NCBI GenBank assembly: GCA_007570785.1
Contig: ML664199.1
Coordinates: forward strand, 16,892,523-16,956,522
DNA length: 64,000 bases
Direction: 5' to 3'
Source: Antilocapra americana
Taxonomy: Eukaryota; Chordata; Mammalia; Artiodactyla; Antilocapridae
The translations under genes were made by a program, and so were the position numbers. Positions within the stretch are counted from its first letter, which is position 1. Each line of letters begins with the position of its first letter. A model generated the notes under the pieces. It was not told the origin of the DNA, did not search any database, and saw nothing but the letters and a program-made list of their open reading frames with translations. Positions 9,966 through 20,185 of the stretch are shown in pieces.

Positions 9966-10779
9966 TAGGACAGAGATATCAGTTCCGTTCAGCTGCTCAC
10001 TTGTGTCTAACTGTTTGTGATCCCATGGACCGTAGCATGCCAGGCTTCCCTGTCCATCACCAACTCCTGGAGCTTACTCAAGCTCATATTCATTGAGTCA
10101 GTGATGCCATCCAACCATCTCATCCTCTGTCATCCCCTTCCCCTCCTGCCTTCAATCTTTCCTAGCATCAGGGTCTTTTCCAGTGAGTCAGTTCTTCACA
10201 TCAGGTGGCCAAAATATTGGATGTTCAGCTTCAGCATCAGTCCTTCCAATGAATACTCAGGACTGATTTCCTTTAGAATTAACAGGTTGGATCTGGAATA
10301 TAAATATGGTGGTGATTTAATATTTGCCATCATTCATTCAAAACAGAAACTGTTCACTTCAGTCACTGAGCCGTGTTGGACATGTTGGGACTCCATGGCC
10401 TGCAGCTTGTCAGACTTCCCTGTCTATCACTGTCTCCTGGTGCATACTCAGACTCATATCCCTAGAGCTGGTGATGCCATCCAACCATCTCATCCTCTGT
10501 CATCCCCTTCTCCTGCCTTCAATCCTACCCATCGTCAGAGTCTTTCCCAGTGAGTCGGTTCTTTGCATCAGGTGGCCAAAGTATTGGAGTTTCAGCTTCA
10601 GCATCAGTCCTTCCAATGAATATTCAAGACTGATTTTCTTTAGGGTGGACTGGTTGGATCTCCTTGCAGTCCAAGGAACTCTCAAGAGTCTTCTCCAACA
10701 CCACAGTTCAAAAGCATCAATTCTTCGGTGCTCAGCTTTCTTTATAGTCCAACTCTCACAGTAGGGCAGAGATATGAGT
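9966..10779 (-). mobile_element. Composite BovB: two BovB 3' ends joined by a 58-bp tail
   Basis: On the minus strand the order is: a BovB segment with a variant sequence (10762 down to 10352), a 58-bp non-BovB tail (10351 to 10294), then a second, more standard BovB 3' segment (10293 to about 9984). The whole unit is bracketed by an 18-bp imperfect direct repeat (9966-9983 and 10762-10779, 16/18 identical, core CAGAGATAT). It therefore appears to have entered as one insertion. The tail and the variant BovB are shared with the copy at 18838 onward. Open frames on the + strand here (10017-10764) are antisense readings of BovB and do not indicate genes. Confidence 0.85.
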
Positions 10780-11286
10780 CCTCATAATTAGATGTGATAG
10801 GAAGGAAGAGTCTGGCCTTGTAGTCATTTTTAAAGGAATCCCTCCCATGCAGCCTTCTACCTGGGGGCTAGGCTATCTCATAGGAAAGAGGATGGAGGTG
10901 TAGCATTCAGTACAGAGCTAGGATAGGGGTGTGAGTGAACAACTAAAGTGCAGGCACTGTCTATCAAGGGAACAAAACTCAGGAATTTCTCATAGAGAAA
11001 AGCTCTACCTGAGTCCCCCTAACAGAAAGAAGCTGCAAAAGAATTAACCAGTATTGAATATTTACCAATCGTTGGGAGCCCCAAGTATCAATACCTATCT
11101 GTCCCTTCCAGTTCTCTCCAGTTCTCATATAGGAAGAAGTAAGGTGAGGGAAGGAATCAACCACCCCGGAGCCTCCTATCCCTGCCTAAGCAGTCCCAAG
11201 CTGGCAGCGGAAAGCAGCTTTAAGGCAAAACGAACGCCTGAGTTTTGCATATCAAATTGGAATATGATAAAAATTATCAAGTGATA
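10780..11286. other. Intergenic gap
   Basis: No gene, RNA or clear repeat was recognised between two BovB blocks. Confidence 0.4.
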
Positions 11287-14038
11287 AAGACCATCACCAA
11301 GAAAAATAAATGCAAAAAGGCATTTAGTTGTCTGAGGAGGCCTTACAAATAGCTGAGAAAAGAAGAGAAGCTAAAGGCAAAAGAGAAAAGGAAAGATATA
11401 TCCATCTGAATGCAGAGTTCAAAGAATAGCAAGGAGAGATAAGAAAGCCTTCCTTAGTGAACAATGCTAAGAAATAGAGGGAAACAATAGAATGGGAAAG
11501 ACTAGAGATCTCTTCAAGAAAAGTAGGGATACCAAGGGAACATTTCATGCGAAGATGGGTTCCATGAGGGAATTCTTCAAGAAGCTGAAGTTGAACGATT
11601 TTATGAAGACCTACAAGACCTTCTAGAACTAACACCCCCAAAAGATGTCCTTTTCATTATAGGGGACAGGAATGCAAAAGTAAGGAGTCAAGAAATACCT
11701 GGAGTAACAGGCAAATTTGGCCATGCAGTACAGAAAGAAGCAGGACAAAGGCTAATAGAATTTTGCCAACAGAACACACTGGTCATAGCAAACATCCTCT
11801 TCCAACAACACAAGAGACGACTCTACACATGGACATCACCAGATGGTCAACACCGAAATCAGACAGATTATATTCTTTGCAGCCAAAGATGAAGAAGCTC
11901 TATACAGGTAGCAAAAACAAGACTGGGAGCTGATTGTGGCTCAGATCATGAACTCCTTATTGCCAAATTCAGACTGAAATCAAATAAAGTAGGGAAAACC
12001 ACTACACCATTCAGGTATGACCTAAATCAAATCCCTTACGTTTATACAGTGGAAGTGACAAATAGATTCAAGGGATTAGATCTGATAGACAGAGTGTCTG
12101 AATAACTATGGCCAGAGGTTCCTGACATTGTACAGGAGACAGGGGGCAAGACCATCCCCAAGAAAAAGAAATGCAAAAAGTCAAAATGGTTGTCTGAGGA
12201 TGCCTTACAAATAGCTGTGAAAAGAAGATAAATGAAAGGCAAAGGAGAAAAGAAAGATATTCCCATCTGAATGCAGAGTTTCAAAGAATAGCAAGGAGAG
12301 ATAAGAAAAACTTCCTCAGTGAGCAATGCAAAGAAATAGAGGGAAACAATAGAATGGGAAAGACTAGAGATTTATTCAAGAAAATTGGAGATACCAAGGG
12401 AACATTTCATGCAAAGATGGGCACAATAAAGGACAGAAATGGTATGGACCTAAAAGCAGAAGATATTAAGAAGAGGTGCAAGAATACACAGAAGGAATAT
12501 ACAAAAAGATCTTCATGACCCAGAAAATCATGATGGTGTGATCACTCATCTAGAGTCAGACAACCTGGAATGTGTGGTCAAGTGGGCCTTAGGAAGCATC
12601 ACTATGAACAAAGTTAGTGGAGGTGATGGAATTCCAGTTGAGCTACTTCCAATCCTAAAAGATGAAGCTGTGAAAGAGCTACACTCAATATGCCAGAAAA
12701 TTTGGAAAACTCAGCAGTGGCCACAGGACTGGAAAAGGTCAGTTTTCATTCCAATCCCAAAGAAAGGTAATGCCAAAGGATGCTCAAATTACCACACAAT
12801 TGCACTCATCTCACACGCTAGCAAAGTAATGCTCAAAATCTCCAAGCCTGGCTTCAACCGTGAACTTCCAGATGGTTAAGCTGGATTTAGAACAAGCAGA
12901 GGAACCAGAATTCAAATTGCCAACATCCTCTGGATCATCAAAAAAGCAAGAGAGTTCCAGAAAAACGTCTACCTCTGCTTTATTGATTATACCATAGCCT
13001 TTGATTGTGGGATTACAACAAACTGTGGAAATTTTTTCAAGAGATGGGAATACCAGACCACCTGACCTGCCTCCTGAGAAATCTGTATGCAGGTCAAGAA
13101 GCAACAGTTAGAACTGGACATGGAACAATAGACTGTTTCCAAATTGGGAAAGGAGAACATCAAGGCTGTATATTGTCACCTGGCTTATTTAGCTTGTATG
13201 CAGAGTACATCATGAGAAACTCTGGGCTGGATGAAGCACAAGCTGGAATCAAGATTGCTGAGAGAAATATCAATAACCTCAGCTATGCAGATGACACCAC
13301 ATTTATGGCAGAAAGCAAAGAAGAACTAAAAAGGCTCTTGATGAAAGTGAAAGAGGAGAGTGAAAAAGTTGGCTTAAAATTCAACATTCAGAAAACGAAG
13401 ATCATGGCATCCAGTCCCATTGCTTCATGGCAAATAGATGGGGAAACAATGGAAACAGTGAGAGACTATTTTTCTGGGCTCCAAATTACTACAGATGTTG
13501 ACTGCATCCATGAAGTTAAAGGACGCTTGCTCCTTGGAAGAAAAGCTATGACCAACCTAGACAGCATATTAAAAAGCAGAGACGTTACTTTGCCAACAAA
13601 GGTCCATCTAGTCAAGGCAATGGTTTTTCCAGTAGTTCTGTATGGATGTGAGAGTTGGACTATAAAGAAAGCTGAGCACTGAAGAATTGATACTTTTGAA
13701 CTGTGGTGTTGAAGAAGACTCTTGAGAGTTCCTTGGACTACAAGGAGATCCAATCCTAAAGGAAATCAGTCCTGAATATTCATTGAAAACACTGATGTTG
13801 AAGCTGAAACTCCAATGCTTTGGCCACCTGATAAGAACTCATTTGAAAAGACCCTGATGCTGAGAATGATTGAAGGCAGGAGAAGGGGATGACAGAGGAT
13901 GAGATGGCTGTATGGTATTACTGACTCAATGGACATGAGTCTGAGTAAACTCTGGGAGTTTGTGAGGGACAGGGAAGCCTGGCGTGCTGCAGTCCATAGG
14001 GTCACAAAGAGTCAGACACAACGGAGCAACTGAACTGA
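11287..14038 (+). mobile_element. BovB (RTE) LINE, long copy with duplicated internal segment
   Basis: The block at 11287-11559 is repeated at 12148-12421; both encode the linker between endonuclease and reverse transcriptase. Between them lies the endonuclease part (about 11570-12000, with an altered GDRN in place of the usual GDWN). After the second copy come the RT region (12538-13682) and the C-terminal region. The YADD catalytic motif is encoded from 13284. The frame is broken repeatedly (for example open at 12538-12879 and 13005-13682, in different frames). The 3' end is at about 14035 (GAGCAACTGAACTGAG). No convincing target-site duplication was found around the whole block. Confidence 0.92.
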
Positions 14039-14099
14039 GCATTGAAAGAGCAGGACTTAACAGGATTCAAATCATTAACTCCTGCAATTGAATCAGTTT

Positions 14100-14535
14100 A
14101 GTTGAGTTCAGTTGCTCAGTCGTGTCCAACTCTTTGTGACCCTATGGACCGCAGCACTCCAGGCCTCCCTGTCCATTACCAACTCCAGGACTTTACTCAG
14201 ATTCATCTCCATTGAGTCGGTGATGCCATCCAACCATCTCATCCTCTCTCATCCCCTTCTCCTCTCGCTTTCAATCTTTCCCAGCATCAGGGTGTTTTCA
14301 AATGAGTCAGTTCTTCACATTATGTGGCCAAAGTATTGGAGTTTCAACTTCAGCATCAGTCCTTCCAATGAATATTCAGGACTGATCTCCTTTAGGATGG
14401 ACTGGTTGGATCTCCTTGCAGTCCAGGGGACTCTCAAGAGTCTTCTCCAACACCACAGTTCAAAAGCATCAATTCTTTGATGCTCAGCTTTCTTTATAGT
14501 CCCACTCTCACATCCATACATGACTACTGGAAAAT
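14100..14535 (-). mobile_element. BovB 3' end fragment, antisense
   Basis: It begins at the 3' terminus (GTTCAGTTGCTCAGTCGTGTCC) and runs through the C-terminal coding region to about 14535, equivalent to the last 430 bp of the neighbouring sense BovB. The two are tail to tail with a spacer of about 60 bp. The + strand frame at 14112-14480 is an antisense artefact. Confidence 0.9.
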
Positions 14536-14539
14536 TACA

Positions 14540-14703
14540 AAAACATTTCAGGCTTCTCTGTCCTCCACTCTCTCTAGGAGTTTGCTCAAATTCATATCCA
14601 TTGAGTCAGTTAGTTTTATTTGGAATGCACTGTAGAGATGTTGAAAATACGTCACTGAAAAGAATGATATGAGACCTATGCTGATTCCAGGGTCTGCATG
14701 GAT
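14540..14703 (-). repeat. Chimeric repeat copy 1: unknown segment plus BovB-like 3' part
   Basis: The left part (14540-14612) resembles the BovB 3' region, and the right part (about 14613-14703) is unrelated to BovB. The same arrangement recurs at 16922-17083, with about 90% identity by eye. Copy 1 lacks the BovB 3' terminus that copy 2 retains. Confidence 0.6.
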
Positions 14704-15539
14704 AAAGTAATTTTCATCATCCCTGACCTCAATTATACCTCAATACCAAATTTCTGAGAAATCACTCTAGTAATCTCTCTCAACTGACTGTTCTGACAAG
14801 TTATAGTCATTTACAGGTGACACCTCCTCAGTTCAGATGTCATTTGGACCCAGAGACTGTATTATCTGTTCCTGTTTCACAGGTTCTGGGACCTGGTCAT
14901 TTGTTACATGCGTATCACACAGGCAGGATTTTCCTTTTTATGTATTACTTTAAACGTGAGCCTACATCACACACAAATTAAAGGGTTCAAGAAGGGAATG
15001 CTATGACTAGTTTTCATGAACTGGGGGTAACACAAAACCTAGTTATTCCAAAGCTATTGCTCAGGTTACAAAATTAAAACTTTTTACCTAATTTAATCAT
15101 GTATGTGAAGAGCTTGCTTACATTTGTTTGTTAGAAGCCAAATAATCATATACTTACACAGTGTTGGCAATGATACGTTTCAGTTAGTACAGCCCTTTGA
15201 AAAATGATTTGGTAATGTGCATCAGGGAGAATACATGCTTGTACCTTTTGAATTGGTATTTTAAATTTTACCCTAGATAATTTTTAAATATAGGGCAAAA
15301 AAGCTGTGTGCAGGAATACTTCCTTCAGAGTAGTTTTTGGGTAGTGAAGAATTAGAGGCAGAGTATGTAACAACAGGCACTTAGTAGATGGTTATGCCTG
15401 CTTAGTAGAATATCATGAAATTACTATAATATTCACTGGAAAAACTATAATATGGAAAAAGGAAGAATAAAAGTTGATTTTATACTATGATTTTAACTAC
15501 TTAAGACACAAATATAAGAGAATATACAAAAATGATAAA
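14704..15539. other. Intergenic gap
   Basis: Mostly AT-rich; no gene or confident repeat was seen. Confidence 0.4.
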
Positions 15540-15559
15540 AGTTCTATAGATCTGCGTTC

Positions 15560-15925
15560 CTTTTGCTGTCTCGCATGCAGGGTTCTCGTTACCATCTTTC
15601 TAAATTCCATATATATGCGTTAGTATACTGTATTGTTGTTTTTCCTTCTGGCTTACTTCACTCTGGATAATAGGCTCCAGTTCCGTGGACTCTGTGGAAG
15701 AGGGTAAGGGTGGGATGATATGGGAGAATGGCACTGAAACATGTTGATGGTCATATGTGAAATCAATCGCCAGCCCAGAATTAATGCTTGGGGCTGGTGC
15801 ACCGAGATGTCCCAGGGGGAGGGAATCGGGAGGGAGGAGGGAGGGGTGTTCTGGAGGGGGAGCATATGTAAACCCATGGCAATTTCATGTCATTGTATGG
15901 CAAAACTAATAAAAAAAAAAAAGAA
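15560..15925 (+). mobile_element. Ruminant L1 3' end
   Basis: It contains 'ccttctggcttacttcactctggataatagg', then 'gagggtaagggtgggatgatatggga', a polypurine block GGAGGGAGGAGGGAGGGGTG at about 15829-15850, 'catatgtaaacccatgg' and 'gtatggcaaaactaataaaa' running into poly(A). This is the 3' UTR of ruminant L1; a second copy is at 44045-44290. Confidence 0.7.
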
Positions 15926-15945
15926 AGACACACACACACACACAA
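15926..15945. repeat. (AC)n microsatellite
   Basis: Short AC run immediately after the L1 poly(A) tail, a common place for microsatellite birth. Confidence 0.8.
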
Positions 15946-16599
15946 AAATACTAATGAAAAGTAAAAAATGGAACTGGCTAAAAAAAAAATGATAGAAGTT
16001 GTGTCAGGGTTATGCATTTTTTCCTTCTTTTTAAAAATTTTTCTCTAATTATGCACAAATGTTTTACTGTTTGAAGTTAGCTTAAGCATTAGCAACATTT
16101 GCTGAAAATTTTTATTCTTAGAATCACACATTATTGGCAATCCATGCTGAAATGGTACATAATTTCTGTTTACTAATGTTCAGCTGTTAGCAGACAGCTA
16201 AGCAAATGTCAGTTGTTGCCACTGCACTTCTAAAATTACAACACAGCTATAAAATAACTGGCAGGGAAGGGTACTTTGGGGTAAACATGGAGAAAGTCAA
16301 AGATTAAGAAAAGGAAAATGTCTACCTTTCCAGTCAGTGAAAAGATCAGTGATAGGAATAGGACCCAGTTTGAGATCTTACTTCTTAGAATGCACAGTAC
16401 TAGAGGGCAAGATAGCAAATAATTAGGATGAAATACGGTAAGTACTTGCATAGGCTACTGAACAGGCTAGGGGAAGATTTGGGAACTACAGTAGGTATTT
16501 CAGATGAAGTAGATCCAAGAGCAAAGGATTTTTGTTTTTCTCAAAAGTCAGGGTGTGTTCAGAGAGCAGACTAATCCGTGTCCTTAAAACAGGCTACCT
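15946..16599. other. Intergenic gap
   Basis: No gene or clear repeat was recognised. Confidence 0.4.
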
Positions 16600-16812
16600 A
16601 TAACCTGCAGGATTAAAGGATCAGCCTGCAAGGCATTAGAGGTGGGTTCTATCCCTGAGTTCCATCCCAGGGCAGGGAAGATTGCCCTGGAGAAGGAAAT
16701 GGCAATCCACTCCAGTATTCTTGCCTGGGAAATGCCACTGACTGAGGAGCCTGGCAGGCTACAGTCCATGTGGTTGCACGAGTCTGACATGACTTAGTGA
16801 CTAAACAGCAAT
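16600..16812 (+). repeat. Diverged Bov-tA SINE
   Basis: The head is degraded. The body (GGCAATCCACTCCAGTATTC), the CTACAGTCCATGTGG block and the tail GACTTAGTGACTAAACAGCA are clear. Confidence 0.8.
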
Positions 16813-16861
16813 AAAACCTACAGGATGGGTAGAAGCAGGTAATAAGAGATTAGTGGTTGCT

Positions 16862-17083
16862 GAAGTTGGTCAGTCTCTTAAGTCGTCTCTGATTTTTTTG
16901 CGAACCCCTGAACTGTAGAACACCAGGCTCCTCTGTCCTTCACGCTCCTGGGTTTGCTCAAATTCATGTTCACTGAATGGGATGGTTTTATTTGGAATGC
17001 ACTGTAGAGACGTTGAAGATATGTCACTGAAAAGAATGACATGAGACCTACACTGATTCCAGGATCTGCATGGAATGAACTCA
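16862..17083 (-). repeat. Chimeric repeat copy 2: unknown segment plus BovB 3' end
   Basis: 16862-16986 is a diverged antisense BovB 3' end, from the terminal GTCAGTCTCTTAAGTCGTC block to 'ttgctcaaattcatgttcactga'. 16987-17083 is a non-BovB segment shared with 14613-14703. Read in the BovB sense, the unknown segment is upstream and ends in an AATAAAA-like run just before the BovB part. Confidence 0.6.
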
Positions 17084-17814
17084 AAGGGAGATGAGAGGAA
17101 GAATGAGGACTCTGCAATAAACCATGATCTTCATTACATAAAATTACCTGGATTAGCACCTCCAGAATATATTTAACTTTAAAATGGTTTAACCACATTC
17201 TAACCAAGTTTTAGATCATTTTGGTACTAACAGAATTAGCACATAATGTTGAATCAGATTGCAGAAGATTGTTTTAACTCTGTGGTCAGATTCAGAGTGA
17301 AAGTATTGAAACCAATAAATATGTTGAAAAGGCAAACTCTCAAAAGTAAAAGGATTTGTAATTCTAGAAGGCAGCAGATTACCAATAGCTGCATCCACAT
17401 TCTTTGGAGTGGTTGCTTTGAGACATAACAGTCTCACCGGGAAGTAAAATTTTCTAAAGTATATATTAACCTTGTAGGCAATTGGGGGTGTTGCTGAACA
17501 AAGACCTTAAAAAAAAAAGCTATATCCGTTAACAGCAGACTAGATTTTCTGTTTGTTAAACGCGTTTAGATTTTTGAAGTTTCTTGTCCTAGAATATATC
17601 AGGATCCATTTAGAATATGGATTCAGGCCCAAAGCCTTTCTGAAATAGAGAAGCGGATGCTGTTGCCACCGTAAGAACGGCTCAAAAGCACTTACTAGAT
17701 GTGGCAGTTACCTAAACGCTTATTAAAAATTTACTAACCAAGTACTCTGAATTACTGGGCTAGCAGATCTTTCATTTCGGAAGCAATCTTTTCAGGGTAC
17801 CAGACTACCGACAT
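17084..17814. other. Upstream flank of ACYP2
   Basis: AT-rich sequence leading into the CpG island. No repeat was recognised, so it may hold promoter-proximal regulatory sequence, but no site can be assigned. Confidence 0.4.
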
Positions 17815-18560
17815 CTGGGCCGAGCCGCCGGCTTTTGTTTACAAACACAAGGGAGGGCGCAAGGAGCGCCGCGGCCCAGTAGGCCGCAGGGCCGCGGAGC
17901 CGGCATCCCTCGGGGGAAGCGAGTCCGGGCCCCCCGGAGGGCGGGGCGGGGAAAGGAGCCCTCCGGCCGCGCGGGCCCGGCGGCCCCTGCCATCCAGGCG
18001 TCCCCGGCTGCCCTCGCTCCCGGGCCCCGCCGTCTCATTTGCCACCGCCCTGCGCGTGACCCCGGCGCGCCGCGTCCCGGGCCGGTGTCAGACGCGGGGT
18101 GCGCCAAGCGGTCCCATGTGCCCCCTCCCTCTCGCGGCCGCCGCAGTCACCGCGCCCCGAACCCCGCTCCGGCTCCTCGGCAGAGGGCTCGCCGCCGCCA
18201 TGTCCACCGCCCGGCCACTCAAATCCGTGGACTACGAAGTGTTCGGGAGAGTGCAGGGTAGGGGGCCGCCCTGCAGCGGGAGATCGGAGAGGTGCTGGGG
18301 AGGAAGAACAGAGAGCTGCGGCGAGCACAGCCCGTCTTTAGGAGCCCCTGCCCCTTGAGGCTGGGACTTCCGCCCGGCCATGACACAGCAGCCGCGGGCG
18401 GGAAGGAGAGCAAGGGAGCATGCGCAGGAGAGCCGGGGTGGGCGGGGGAGGGGAGTGGAGACCCCTTAGGGGGAGAGGCTGGGACCGGAGGAACAGCCGG
18501 GAGTGGGCCACCTAAGGGGTGCGAGGGGTCCGGGTCAAGAAGGCAGACTGAAGTGGGGGA
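17815..18560 (+). promoter_or_regulatory. ACYP2: CpG-island promoter of ACYP2
   Basis: The sequence changes abruptly from AT-rich to very GC-rich with dense CpG between about 17815 and 18180. GC-rich sequence continues past exon 1 to about 18560. No TATA box is evident. GC boxes are present (GGGCGGGGCGGGG at about 17940) and an NRF-1-like core GCATGCGCA lies at 18418-18426 just inside intron 1. This arrangement is typical of a broad, TATA-less housekeeping promoter. The start site cannot be fixed from sequence alone. Confidence 0.85.
18200..18257 (+). CDS. ACYP2: ACYP2 coding exon 1 (muscle-type acylphosphatase)
   Basis: Acylphosphatase-2 hydrolyses the carboxyl-phosphate bond of small acyl phosphates in the cytosol. 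The exon encodes MSTARPLKSVDYEVFGRVQ plus the first base of Gly20, then the donor GTAGGG, leaving phase 1. The ATG lies in a good Kozak context (GCCGCCGCC before it) and matches the conserved start of mammalian ACYP2. The exon carries the first half of the acylphosphatase signature (VFGRVQG), whose backbone binds the substrate phosphate. The signature is interrupted at Gly20 by a 16.5-kb intron. The reading frame is also open upstream to an ATG at 18116. Identification rests on the near-identity of the three-exon product to ACYP2 as I know it. Confidence 0.96.
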
Positions 18561-18837
18561 GGAAGAGAGGAGGGTCCTTGAACTAGTGATCCCCTGAAAC
18601 CACTGCCACTGAAACCACTGTGGCTGACTTGTTTCAGAATAGACTCCTAGATGGTGTTGGAGGCTTCATTTTGTAGGATGATATTATTTTTGCTAGTGTA
18701 GCTCCTAAAGGAATTACTAAGTGGTTCTCTTCTTTTTGTTCCGTCACAAGTTTAAATCGTTGCAAAGGATGTAATGTCTGGCTTATTAGAACTACCATTA
18801 TTTCTAAATTAAAATGTTAAAAATAACTGAAATTTAT

Positions 18838-20185
18838 GCAGTGGAATATAAATATGGTGGTGATTTAATATTTGCCATCATTCATTCAAATCAGAAACTC
18901 AGTTCAGTCGCTGAGCCATGTTGGACACATTGGGAGTCCATGGCCTGCAGCTTGCCAGACTTCCCTGTCTATCACCAACTCCTGGTGCATACTCAGACTC
19001 ATATCCCTAGAGCTGGTGATGCCATCCAACCATCTCATCCTCTGTCATCTCGTTCTCCTGCCTTCAATCCTACCTACCGTCAGAGTCTTTTCCACTGAGT
19101 CAGTTCTTTGCATCAGGTGGCCAAAGTGTTGGAGTTTCAGCTTCAGCATCAGTCCTTCCAATGAATATTCAAGACAGATTTTCTTTAGGATGGACTGGTT
19201 GGATTTCCTTGCTGTCCAAGGAACTCTCAAGAATCTTCTCCATCACCACAGTTCAAAAGCATCAATTCTTCGGTGCTCAGCTTTCTTTATAGTCCAATTC
19301 TCACATCCACACATGACTACGGGAAAAACCATAGCTTTGACTATACAGACCTTTGTTGACAAAGTAATGTCTCTGCTTTTTAATATGCTGTCTAAGTTGG
19401 TCATAGCTTTTCTTCCAAAGAGCAACTGTTTTTTAATTTAATGGCTGCAGTCACCATCTGCAGTGATTTTGGAGCCCCCCAAAATAGAGTCTCTCACTGT
19501 TTCTATACATTTGCCATGAAGTGATGGGACTGGATGCCATGATCTTCATTTTCTGAATGTTGAGCTTTAAGCCAACTTTTTCACTCTCCTCTTTCACTTT
19601 CATCAAAAGGCTTTTTAGTTCTTCTTGGCTTTCTACCATAGGGTGGTGTCATCTGCATATCTGAGATTATTGATATTTCTCTCAGCAATCTTGATTCCAG
19701 CTTGTGCTTCATCCAGCCCAGCATTTTGCATGATGTACTCTGCATATAAGTTAAATAAGCAGGATGACAATATACAGCCTAGACGTTCTTCTTTCCCAAT
19801 TTGGAACCGGCCTGTTGTTCCCAGTTCTAACTGTGCCCAGTTCTAACTGTTGCTTTTTGACCTGCGTACAGATTTCTCAGGAGACAGGTAAGGTGGTCTG
19901 GTATTCCCATCTCTTTTAAGAAGTTTCCACATTTTGTTGTGATCCACACAGTCAAAGGCTCTGGCATAGTCAATAAAGCAGAAGTAGATGTTTTTCTGGA
20001 ACTCTCCTGCTTTTTTGATGATCCAATGGATGTTGACAATTTGATCTCTGGTTCTTATGCCTTTTCTAAATCCAACTTGAACATCTGGAAGTTTATGGTT
20101 CATATACTGTTGAAGTCTCGCTTGGAGAATTTTGAGCATTGCTTTGCTGGCATGAGTGCAATTGTGCGATAGTTTGAACATTCTT
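18838..20185 (-). mobile_element. BovB LINE, 3' half (antisense), with extra tail
   Basis: The 58-bp non-BovB tail (18842-18899) lies at the BovB 3' end. Going right come the C-terminal region, the RT region around 19600-19720 and the RT N-terminal part to 20185. Frames are broken throughout. It shares its tail and diagnostic variants with 10294-10762. The copy continues at 20595 after a nested insertion. Confidence 0.92.

Noticed and set aside
10017..10764. Overlapping + strand open frames of 178 and 146 codons
   Set aside because: They are antisense translations of BovB 3' sequence; the same peptides (such as 'SFSISPSNEYSG') recur at every antisense BovB copy in the window.
15741..15992. 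83-codon frame across the L1 3' end
   Set aside because: It lies within the L1 3' UTR and poly(A)/(AC)n tail, which do not code.
17805..18107. Minus-strand frame of 100 codons in the CpG island
   Set aside because: GC-rich sequence gives long chance frames. The product is Arg/Ala/Gly/Pro-rich without any recognisable domain, and no splice or polyadenylation signals support a divergent gene.
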